DNA of 64,000 nucleotides from Kingdonia uniflora (taxonomy: Eukaryota > Streptophyta > Magnoliopsida > Ranunculales > Circaeasteraceae). Of this stretch, positions 54,885 through 64,000 are shown in pieces (the first letter of the stretch is position 1; each line of letters starts with the position of its first letter). The position numbers and the translations under genes are program-made. Under the pieces are notes generated by a model. That model was not told the DNA's origin, searched no databases, and saw only the letters and a program-made list of their open reading frames with translations. The stretch is taken from the NCBI GenBank assembly GCA_014058105.1, contig JACGCM010001655.1:1426001-1490000 (forward strand), written 5' to 3'.

Positions 54885-56030
54885 GTGTCAGCCAGCACAT
54901 GGCTTGGGCCCTACCCACATATCGAATTCTCCACGGTCCATCTTGGAGCCGAGGGTGCTAATACTGCCATACCCACTGGCTCGATCCATCTGGGTGTCCC
55001 CATTACAGAGGACTCCTCTGATTCTACCCTTCGCACCTCTCGTCACCCCATATGGCATCCTGCCCACAAACGCCTTGGCGAGCGAAGCGCCGAGCATGTT
55101 CCATATTTGAGAACTCATCTTCCTCGACCCCAGCGATCTCCTCCTCATCCTGCCTACCTTACTCAGCAGGAACTCGATCAGAAAATTTATGTCGCTATTC
55201 GCGTCAGCGTGGGCCCCACACTGAACTCCTGGAGTCGGTTAAACAACCTTATCTGCTCTAAACTCTTCGCGGTCAAAGTTCCTCAAAATTTCAATACCTC
55301 TAAAATCAGCAAATACCGCAATACCGACCCTCAGTTTCATGTCCATGAATTCCAAAATGCTTTGAGTCTGTATTCTATAGCCGACCATATCTTGTGTCGA
55401 ATGTTTCCCACCAGTCTTGCTGAAAGCCTTCTCAAATGGTACCACAGCCTCCCTAACGGCTCTATCCGAAACTTCAAACAATTGTCCTTCCTTATAATTG
55501 CCCAGTTTGCCTTTAACAAATACTGTGTAGTCCGAGTCGACGCTCTCTTTAACTTCTACCAATCCCCCAACGAAACGCTTGAAGCCTTCACCAAGCGGTT
55601 TCTCGATGAGTCACGTAAATTTGAAAACCTCGACTGTGCGAACTCTGTTCTCGTGTATTCTAGCGCTCTACCAGATCATAGTCGTGTCAAGGAGTACGTC
55701 GTGCTTCATAAGCTACGAACCCTCGAGGAGATGTTATCTAAGGTTAACGGATACATCGACCTCAAACACTTCCGTAAATCAAATCTCCAGGGTCAAGCCT
55801 CGACAACCAACCACAATAAACCTAGACCATCGCCTACACCCATGGTCACTCCCGTCTCACAGGAGACCGAGAGCCGCAAACGCCCTCACTCCAATGCTAC
55901 CCCATCTGAAATTTGCAAAAAAATGACCCATGCCAGTCTTACCAAAACTCACTGCTCCTATCAGCACCCTCATCACACAGATCTAGGCCGATCCTATCTG
56001 GAGCACTCCCTTCCCCATCGAGGTCCGTAA
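54885..56030 (+). pseudogene. Tat-type gag, 381-codon open frame
   Basis: The open frame includes NAEHV-like linker sequence, then the capsid-like core HEFQNALSLYSIADHILCRM, PTSLAESLLKWYHSLP, FNFYQSPNETLEAFTKRFLD and KLRTLEEMLSKVNGYIDL, and a basic Ser/Pro/His tail. The frame opens at a non-ATG codon, so the true start is unclear. A zinc knuckle is not evident (only HNHKCNFYPTNKC-like residues in another frame near 56040..56090). gag would form virus-like particles. Confidence 0.8.
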
Positions 56031-56430
56031 GGATGAACCCTACTGCCAAAATCATAAATGCAATTTTTACCCTACAAATAAATGTTATGGTCTACAGCGG
56101 TCGCTGGAAATGATTCTTAAAGTAGGTCGCCTATATCGATATGTCGCCGATCTCCCCAGCTTTCTTAACGGGTCGTATCTTAAACCTCAACCCGCTCCAA
56201 CTACCGACCCAGCCGAGGTACATATTTTCCATCTTCACCTCATCGAAGTTAATAACATCGACAGTGGCCACACTTGAAGCAAGTGGAAAAGAGTCGAAGA
56301 GTACTGTATGCTTACCAATCAAGAGAAGCTACCCAGCCTTCTACAAGAATCTAGCCAACGCCTTTGACCCAAAGGTATATCCTTCATCGATTGTGATAAT
56401 TCTTATGTTCGCTTCCCCTACTCTGACCCC

Positions 56431-56862
56431 TTGGTCATTATGATTAAGGTGGAACACCTCGTCCTCTATACCATACTCATTGATGCGGGCAGTGTAGCAG
56501 ACGTACTTTTCCTCCAAACTGTTCGAGCCATGCAAAAAATAAACCTCATTACACCAGCCAACATTGAGCTCAAGGGTTTTAGTGGTACTTCTGAAGTCGC
56601 CGTAGGTCGCCTTAGCTTCCCTGTCACTACCGGTCCAGTCACCCTCCAAACAATCTTTCTTGTCATCGACAAGAAATCTGAATACCTGGGAATTCTAGGG
56701 TGCGACTGGCTTCATGCCATGAGAGCCATACCTTCAACCTACCACCAAATACTTTATATCACTACCTGTTGTGGCACGTGGAGCATGAAAGGCTCCCAAT
56801 GCTTTGCCCGTTCATGCGAGCACTCTGAGATTGATCTTATAAAAAAACTTGTTGAACCATAG
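56431..56862 (+). pseudogene. Tat-type aspartic protease
   Basis: YTILIDAGSVADVLFLQTVR gives the D-A-G-S active-site motif, VGRLSFPVTTG the flap region and YLGILGCDWLHAMRAIPSTY the second half with its G-x-DWL signature. The 143-codon frame is open over the whole domain. Confidence 0.82.
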
Positions 56863-57660
56863 CAATCAATGCTTTTCTCTCTCCCAATACCATCGAACCC
56901 ACTATTTACATTAAACTCGACGGTCCTAGTTGAGGTATATTCATCGGTAGTTTTTTGGAATGAGGTTGAACGCCTCGAGCACACCACTTTTCTTCAAACA
57001 AATAAAAATATCTTCGCCTGGACTTTTTATGAGATGCCTGGTGTCGACCCAACCCTGGCCTGCCATCGTCTTGACCTAATCCCTCACTCTACCACCGTGA
57101 AGCAGAAGAAACGTACTTTGGTACCAAAGATTTGAGAAGCAGTGAACCTCGAGGTTGAAAAACCCTTGGCCGCAGGTTTCATCAGAGAAGCCAAGTATGC
57201 CGACTGGATCTCAAATATTGTTGCTGTCCTTAAGAAGAATGGCAAGATCTGAATCTGCGTCAACTTCACAGACCTCAACAAACACACACCGAAGGACAAC
57301 TTTCCTCTCCTAATCATTTCAGTTCTCTTGGATGCTATAGCCGGTCATGAACGATTATCAATAATGGACACGGCTTTGGGTTACAATCAGGTACCTCTCC
57401 ACCCCAAGGACCAACTTAAAACTTTGTTTATTACTGAACAAGGTCTTTACTGCTTTAATGTCATGCCCTTCGGCCTAAAGAATATGGGTACCACTTACCA
57501 ACGTTTTGTTACCACCATGTTTAAACCTTTCCGAGCAAGTCGGTTAAAGTTTATATCAACGACATGTTATGCAAAAACATCGAAAAACATACCCATATAT
57601 AAGACCTCATCAAAGTATTTGCCATACTTTGTTCTTATAACATGAAACTGAACCCAGACA
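56863..57660 (+). pseudogene. Tat-type reverse transcriptase with altered active site
   Basis: NIFAWTFYEMPGVDPTLACH, then (after a stop) FIREAKYADWISNIVAVLKK, ICVNFTDLNKHTPKD and LGYNQVPLHPKDQLKTLFIT, then MPFGLKNMGTTYQRFVTTMF. The catalytic box reads VKVYINDMLC in the continuing frame: YIDD has become YIND. A one-base frame change precedes it. Confidence 0.82.
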
Positions 57661-58900
57661 AACGCCAATTTGGCATTTCATCTGGCAAATTCTTGGGCCA
57701 CCTCATCAACAAACGCGACATTAAGATCGACCCCCACTCATATTTGCGCCCTCATTGATATGACTTCCCCTCGAACTATAAAGGATGTCCAAAAGGTTAC
57801 TGGTAAAATAACTTCCCTCAACTATTTTATATTAAAATCCTATGATCATTGTGCTTGGCTTTCCTCCCTCTTACGCGACCAAGGCGTCTATTATGCCAAA
57901 AAGAAAAACAACCCCGAAGTCAATTGGACACCCGATTGTGAACAGGCCTTCCTCGAACTAAAATCCTACCTTGGTCGACCACCCATGATCAACACCCCCA
58001 TCGAAGGTGAAATATTTTCTTTATACCTTGCAGTCACTGACACTTCTATTAGCTCGGTCTTTATTCGACTCAAATCCAGTATCGAGAAACCCGTATACTT
58101 TATCAACAAAACTTTGACACCTGCCGAGATTCGATATACCAAGCTCGAGTGATTACTCCTTACACTCGTCTACACTGCTCGAAAGCTCAAACCATACATT
58201 CAGGCTTACCCTGTATGTGTTATCACCAACTACCCCTTTCGAGAGATCCTTAGCAAGAAAGATAAATCTAGACGGGTGCAATAATGGTCTGTCTATCTCG
58301 GTGAACATGATATCACTTTTGAGAAATAAATATCGCAGAAAGGACAAGAAGTCGCTGATTTCCTTGCCGACTTCCAGGTCGAAGATATTGACTCGGAGGA
58401 ACTCAAAGATGATCTATTAGAAGACCAGCCCGAAAAGGATGACCCTTGGGACCCTAAGACGGGCTGGCATCTCTTTACAGATGGATCCACTATATGGGAT
58501 AGGTATTGTTCTGCTCACCCCTTCTAATGACCGAATCGAAAAGGCTGCTAAGCTAAACCTCGAATGTTATAATAATGAGGCCAAATATGAAGCTTTGATA
58601 CATGGCCTCGATCTCGCCCATGAAATGGGTGTTCCCAAACTTACAATATTTATCGATTCCCAATTTATTCAGAGGCAGTACACCAACGAAAATAAGGCCA
58701 ATGGTCGCATGGCTGAGTATGCACTTGTCTCCCAGCGTATGGATTGTATCCCTGAAAAGTCTTCCATTATATACTACCCTCGAGGCAAAAATAGGCATGT
58801 CGATGCCCTCGCCTACATAGCATCCATGTTAGGCCAGTCCGAATCTCGAACACTCCATATTGAAGTACTCGATCGCCCAAGTATCAGCTAGATGGAAGTC
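57661..58900 (+). pseudogene. Tat-type tandem RNase H domains
   Basis: The first block (57670..58350) has IKDVQKVTGKITSLNYFI, EVNWTPDCEQAFLELKSYL, KPVYFINKTLTPAEIRYTKL. The second, archaeal-type (58470..58891) has LFTDGST in one frame, GIGIVLLTPSNDRIEKAAKL, NNEAKYEALIHGLDLAHEMG, FIDSQFIQRQY and NRHVDALAYIASM. Both are split by stops. Confidence 0.8.
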
Positions 58901-60214
58901 AATGCCATCAATACTGGGGGTGAGAGTCTCGATCCAGATGACTGGCGAACACCCTTTCTTGCTTATTTTAATAGTTTTACCCTCTCGGAAGATCCCAAAG
59001 CTAGACGTTCGTTACTGAAAAACTACCGCAGATACACCATTCTCAAAGGTGGACTACATCGCAAATCCCCAAATGGCGTACACCTTCGCTGCAACTCCCA
59101 AAACAAAGCCACTACCATACTTATTGAACTCCGCGAAGGTAAATGTGGTACTGACACTGCTGGTCGATCTATGGCTCTTCGAGCCGTAATACAAGGGCTA
59201 TTCTAGCCCAATATGAAGAAACATGCTAAAGAGTATGCGAGACACTATGAAAAATGCCAACGTCACGCCCATGACATCCGAAGCCCTTCACAAGACTTCC
59301 ATTACAACCAAGTTGCTTTGCCATTCATGCGGTGGGCCATTAATCTCGTGGGTTCTTTTCCCAAAGCATCGGGTAGTCGAGAACATATTCTAGTGGCCAC
59401 AAATTACTTTACTAAATGGGTCGAGGCCGTGCCTTTATGTCAAACCGGAAAAGAAGAAGTCATTAAATTTTTATGGGAAAATATCATCACGCATTTTGGC
59501 GGCCCTCACATGATTCGATGCGACAACGGTCCACAGTTTGTTAAGAATAAAGTCCACAATTTCCTTAAAAAGTTCAATAATATTATCTCACCCTTAACAA
59601 CTTATTACCCACAGAGGAATGGTCCGGTCAAAGCAATCAATAAAACCATAGTCGACGGTCTAAAGAAACGTATCGATGAGAAGAAAGACCGATGGGTTTA
59701 AGAATTACAACACGTACTCTAGGCCTATTGTACCACCCCAAGAAAGGCGACGGGCTGTACTACTTTCCTCCTGGCTTACGGTACCGAAGCTGTGTTGCCT
59801 ACTCAGTTTGAAGTGCCAGCGGGCGACCCTGATATTCCTGATTAAGATAACAAGTTTGAACTTGGATGCAATATGTTATGGATCGATGAAATCAGGGACC
59901 GAGCCATCGCTATCCTCGGCCACTACCATCTTTCTCTCTAAAAGTTCTACAACAAAGGAGTCCGACCACGCAGTTTCAATATTGGAGATTTGGTACTTCG
60001 ACGAGTTACACCCTCTTCGAAGCCTCGCAATGCCGGTAAGCTAGCCGAGTCCCAGGAAGGACCTTATGTCGTGTACAACCAAATCGATAAAGGATCCTAT
60101 TATCTAATGACTGAAGATGAGAAGCCTCTACCTAACCCTTGGAGCACAATGCAGTTAGTCTCATACAATAGGCCGTGGCTATCACCTTGTTCAACTGATA
60201 TAAATACAACATAA
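58901..60214 (+). pseudogene. Tat-type integrase with substituted catalytic residues
   Basis: The zinc-binding region (HYEKCQRHAH near 59245) precedes the core MRWAINLVGSFPKASGSREH, where the first catalytic Asp is Asn. The second Asp is kept (RCDNGPQF). The Glu position reads GPVKAINKTIVD, a Lys. The C-terminal domain follows (VLRRVTPSSKPRNAGKLAES, GPYVVYNQIDKGSYYLM). All three active-site changes in this pol (including YIND) are G-to-A. Confidence 0.8.
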
Positions 60215-60266
60215 TCAATGAACATATTTTTTATCCTCTAAGCTTCATGTCCTTTCTCAAAGTGAA

Positions 60267-61675
60267 CTTCTTGGGCAAACCTAAGTATCACGTCAACCCT
60301 TCAACTCCACTAATACTTTGGGGTGATCTCGAAGTCTTTCAAGGTTCTAATTCGATCAAACCCAAGCGGCATGAATGGTCGATAGGCCGGACCCTTGGGG
60401 ATGCATTGGGGTTGACAACATAATGCTTCGTTTAGGCTCAATCCCGCGGATAAACCTAGGGGTGACCTTTGAAGTCTAGCAAACTTCTTGGGCAAACCTA
60501 ACTATCATGTCAACCCTTCGACCCGACTGATACTTGGGGGCAACCTTAAAGTTTTCCAAGGTTCCAATTTGAGCAAACCTGAGGGGCATGAATGGTCGAT
60601 AGACCAGAGCTTCGGGTATGCACTAGGGCCAACCACATAATGCTTCATTTAGGCTTAATCCCGCAGACAGATTCGGGGGTGACCTTCGAAGTCTAGTAAA
60701 CTTCTAGGGTAAACCTAAGTATCACGTCAACCCTTTGGCCCGACTGATATTTAGGAGTGACCTCGAAGTTTTTCAAGGTTCCAATTCGAGCAAACCCGAG
60801 GGGCATGAATGGTCGATAGATCGGACCCTTGGGGATGCATTGGTGTTGACCACATAATACTTTTTTTAGACTCAATCCCGCGGATAGTCCTAGGGGCGAC
60901 CTTTGAAGTCTAACAAACTTCTTGGGCAAACCTAACTATCATGTCAACCCTTCGACCCGACTGATACTTGGCGGTGACCTTAAAGTTTTCCAAGGTTGGG
61001 GCATGATTGGTCGATAGACCAGACCTTCAGGTATGCATTAGGGCCAACCACATAATACTTCATTTAGGCTCAATCCCACGGACAGATTTGGGGGCGACCT
61101 TCAAAGTCTAGTAAACTTCTAGGGCAAACCTAAGTATCACGCCAACCCTTCAGCCTGAATAATACTTGAGAGTGACCTCAAAGATTTCCAAGGTTCCAAT
61201 TTGAGCAAACCCGAGGGGCATGAATGGTCGATAGATCGGACCCTCGGGGATGTATTGGGGCTGACCACATAATGCTTCATTTAGGCTCAATCTCGCGGAC
61301 AGACCCGGGGGAGACCTTTAAAGTCCAGTAAACTTCTTGGGCAAACCTATGTATCACGTCAACCCTTTGACCCGACTGATACTTGGGGGCGACCTAAAAG
61401 TTTTTCAATGTCTAAATTTAAGCAAACCCAAGGGGCATGAATGATCGATAGACCAGACCTACGGGGATATATTGGGGCTGACCACATAATGCTTTATTTA
61501 GGTTCAATCCCGCAGACAGACCCAGGGGCGACCTTTAAAGTTCAGTGAACTTCTTGGGCAAACGTAAGTATTACGTCAGCCCTTCGACCCGACTGATATT
61601 TGGGGGCGACCTCAAAGTTTGTTTAGATTCCAATTCGAGCAAACTCGAGGGACATGAATTATCGATGGACCAGAC
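60267..61675 (+). repeat. Tandem array of ~217-bp units, about 6.5 copies
   Basis: The start word CTTCTTGGGCAAACCTAA (or CTTCTAGGGYAAACCTAAG) recurs at about 60267, 60486, 60702, 60920, 61124, 61337 and 61549. Spacings are 219, 216, 218, 204, 213 and 212 bp. Each unit also has CGACCCGACTGATACTTGGG, GGGGCATGAATGGTCGATAGA and ATAATGCTTCATTTAGGCTC in fixed order. The array lies between integrase and the missing 3' LTR, and is cut at 61676 by the Athila LTR. Confidence 0.93.
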
Positions 61676-62796
61676 TGATAGACACAAAATATTTACGTGT
61701 ACAACTCCTAAATTTATATCTACCTAGTCATTTATTAAATAAATGTGACAATAATAGTGCTTTTGTTTGTATTTACAGAAGTTGGTCACATGATAAACAA
61801 GTCGTACAATTTTCCAGTTTTTAATGATGAACAAGGGTGATGCATTCCAGCAATGATTCTCATTTGAAGTTGTCAACCAAAGGCCCATGCATGGAATCCC
61901 ATTGATGAGAATTAGATATATATATATTATTCTCATGAGTTGTAATGCATGATTTTAGGCATTGCTTATGGGATTTTATATTAATGGTGATTTTTTGTAA
62001 CCCTTCCTATACTCTATAAATAGGAAGGGAATCCTACCCATGAGGGAGCATCTTGGAGAGTGTAAATCAAAGTTCAATAGGCAATAAAGTTCTTGTTCTT
62101 GTTCTTATCTTGTTCTTGTCTTTTTACTTTTATCATTGTAATAGTAGTATGGCAATAATTAAAGGGAAGAGTAGCTAATCTTTTTAGCCAAGGCTAGAGA
62201 AAGCTCTACCCAATGTAGCCTTAGTGATGATTGTGTAGCTTAGTTAGAGTAATTACTTTCTCTTTATCCTGGAATATTGCATATTTGTATTCCTTTATCT
62301 TATGCTTGACCATAGCTAGGATTAGGAGGAATAATGAATTTATGTAACCATCTTGTTGGACCATAACATGATAGGTTATGAACATGGAAAAGAGAACATA
62401 ATCCATACTTATCAACCAGACCATGGTTGAATAAGTTGGTTTATGGGTAGTTCCCAATTACTAAATCTCTTGTATCTTTTGATGTATTGCATATGCCCGA
62501 CCAAGGATATGCGATATGGGAACTCATAATTTACTTTAATTATTTATGCTATCTAAATGGTTACAAAGGGTGGAGTGGAATTGATGCCTTAGTTTATACT
62601 CTAATTTATATTGTAATTTGTTTCATTTTTCTTTTTATTTCAAAACCTACAGAAACTCGTTGTTATTGAATAAAACTAGTAGCTCGAAGTATAATTTGCA
62701 CCACAAGTCTCTTGGGATACGACCCTACTTTCCTTTGTACTCAACGGTACACCGTGCGCTTGCGGGTCTTTTAAGACGTCGGTTTATAATCGATCA
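61676..62796 (+). repeat. 5' LTR of the plus-strand Athila element (1121 bp)
   Basis: Starts TGATAGACAC and ends TAATCGATCA just before the PBS. TATAAATAGG at 62015..62024 is the probable promoter. The open frames in it are incidental. Left flank is CAGAC. Confidence 0.82.
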
Positions 62797-62798
62797 AG

Positions 62799-62820
62799 TT
62801 TGGCGCCGTTGCCAGGGACT
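62799..62820 (+). promoter_or_regulatory. Athila primer-binding site
   Basis: TTTGGCGCCGTTGCCAGGGA starts three bases after the LTR end. It is the characteristic Athila PBS, with one mismatch from the usual TGGCGCCGTTGCCGGGG, and primes minus-strand synthesis from a tRNA (Asp type in this clade). Confidence 0.85.
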
Positions 62821-64000
62821 TGCGAAGTTGCGTTTTATTTTTGAGTTGTTTTATTTTAAGCCAATTTTTTTTTCTTGTTTTGTTTTTTGCTTTTTTTTGG
62901 ATCCGGAAACAAATTGATTGAGTGATTGACTCAAACTCTATTGACGCTACAGTAGCTGTGAAGTCTATCCCTAAATTTTTCACCGTTTTTGATCATCTAT
63001 ACTTTACAGTTTGGAAATATGTTTGCTACAAAAGTTTTAGATAATTCAAAACCCTTTCTGAATTGCTATAGATCATATTTTTTTGTTAAGTCGTTTGGGA
63101 GTTATCGCCTTTTGAAAAGACAGTAAAAATAGTCTCTGTAAAGGTCACCGTGTTCATTAATCACTTGTTTTGAGCGGCAGGGAAGCTAAATTCAAGAAAA
63201 CTTCCTTCTTAAATGTCTTTCCATTATAAATTATCTTTCTAAATTGATATTATTTAATGCTCTCTCTTAGCCGAACGGAAAGATATGCGCATTTAAAAAT
63301 TAGGACATCATAGACTATAATAAACTTGGAAATTAAATTAATATTGTTGTCGCAAGTTCACTAATCCTTTTTCTCTTGTTTTTAAGGATAGTCACAAAGT
63401 TGGAAACGAGACGAACAATATGCAAAGCTAAAAGCATCATCAAATCCATCCTTCTTGTGCCCCCTAAGTGAAGGGGCACTTCCTTCTTTCGCCCCCTAAG
63501 TGTAAGGGCGACCACAACTACACCGGGAAACACTTCCCGTAGGTTGGTACTTCTTAAAACTTGACATCTAGAAGGGGTAGATATTCGTTCTGCCCTGGCA
63601 CTAGGATATATAAAGTTGTGTGGACTGCGCAAATACACGCTGCCCTAATAAAAAATTTACTGTGGTTGGATTAGCCTATTATTCTGTTTAATATTCTTTT
63701 TCATTCCAACATTAGTAAAGGTAAAAACTGTCAGAGACTTGTGGGATTTCATCTCCCAAAAAGCTCTCCAATAAGTGGGACCACCCATTAGGGATACAAA
63801 GAAATTTGTATCACACAAAAATTGAACGTCTCAGACCTCAACATAACTGTTAATAAAAAAGAGTAGCAAGATTCCCACGGGATTTCATCACCCAACGGAT
63901 AGGTGTACCGGACCGGGGTACAAACACGAGTTCGTAGGATACGGCCCCAGCCTAGTGCCGCAAAATACTGGTTGTAGGTTTGCGACGTCACCGTTCTAAG
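62821..64000 (+). other. Athila untranslated leader
   Basis: Non-coding. A GCCCCCTAAGTG(A/T)AGGGGC element occurs twice (63460..63520). No gag motif has appeared before the window ends. The segment from 63650 onward is shared in inverted orientation with 14590..14981. Confidence 0.7.

Larger units (their letters stand above)
54087..61675 (+). mobile_element. Tat-lineage Ty3/gypsy retrotransposon (family A), gag-pol bearing
   Basis: 5' LTR (54087..54842), primer-site-like TTTGGCACCAATTTCC, long gag, protease, RT, RNase H, second RNase H, integrase (to 60214) and a 217-bp tandem array. It is cut at 61676 by an Athila LTR; the 3' LTR is outside the window. It is the best preserved retroelement coding region here, but stops and active-site substitutions show that it is inactive. 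Confidence 0.87.
61676..64000 (+). mobile_element. Athila-clade retrotransposon, 5' end (LTR, PBS, leader)
   Basis: LTR (61676..62796), a primer-binding site, then leader sequence to the window edge. The leader's last 350 bp match, inverted, the minus-strand Athila leader at 14590..14981. It inserted into the Tat 217-bp array. gag-pol lies beyond the window. Confidence 0.85.

Noticed and set aside
62221..62669. Small open frames in the Athila LTR
   Set aside because: Within an LTR; hydrophobic, AT-driven, unsupported.
1..64000. CRISPR arrays, rRNA or tRNA genes, bacterial-type operons
   Set aside because: No regularly spaced short repeats with unique spacers, no rRNA motif and no tRNA cloverleaf recognised by eye; the sequence is plant nuclear. 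A tRNA scan was not possible here.

Overview
The window is repeat-rich nuclear DNA from a flowering plant, probably a eudicot. It is AT-rich and carries spliced genes, a plant-specific EXORDIUM gene and plant-type retrotransposon lineages (Athila, Tat). There are no bacterial operons, CRISPR arrays or rRNA genes, and I recognised no tRNA gene. Only two ordinary host genes are convincing. One is an EXORDIUM-like cell-wall gene (17758..18693, +). The other is a three-exon membrane/coiled-coil protein gene (36346 to 22567, -) whose second intron is about 11.8 kb. Almost everything else is transposon.

Left part (1..17191): the 5' portion of an Athila-type Ty3/gypsy element lies on the minus strand (leader, gag, protease, RT, RNase H). 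It is split by a 7.16 kb PIF/Harbinger DNA transposon (194..7356, TSD TTA) and by a 2.9 kb solo LTR (11426..14349, TSD GCTTC). A Tat-like 3' fragment ending in an LTR abuts it (14982..17191).

Gene island (17.2..37.6 kb): the EXO-like gene with a TATA box and two G-boxes; a 3.1 kb gag-only LTR element (19211..22294); then the long minus-strand gene. Its large intron contains an old direct tandem duplication, a hAT-like MITE, a 2.2 kb TRIM-like element (TSD ATTTC), a MULE-like element with ~190 bp terminal inverted repeats next to a 36-nt poly-G run, and a solo LTR (TSD CGAAT). A Tourist-like MITE (TSD TAA) lies upstream of the gene.

Right part (37.6..64 kb): Tat-lineage elements lie next to or inside one another. 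They are 37629..45399 (+), 45400..51361 (+, internally deleted), 51371..54086 (-, 3' end only) and 54087..61675 (+). The last is cut by a plus-strand Athila element whose LTR, primer-binding site and leader run off the window. Three Tat-like copies carry a TATA-box-led gene on the strand opposite to gag-pol, just inside the 3' LTR. This is the most interesting recurring structure. All retroelement coding regions show stops or frameshifts and should be read as pseudogenes.

Coordinates were read by eye. Element ends supported by target-site duplications are firm; domain limits in decayed coding regions are approximate.
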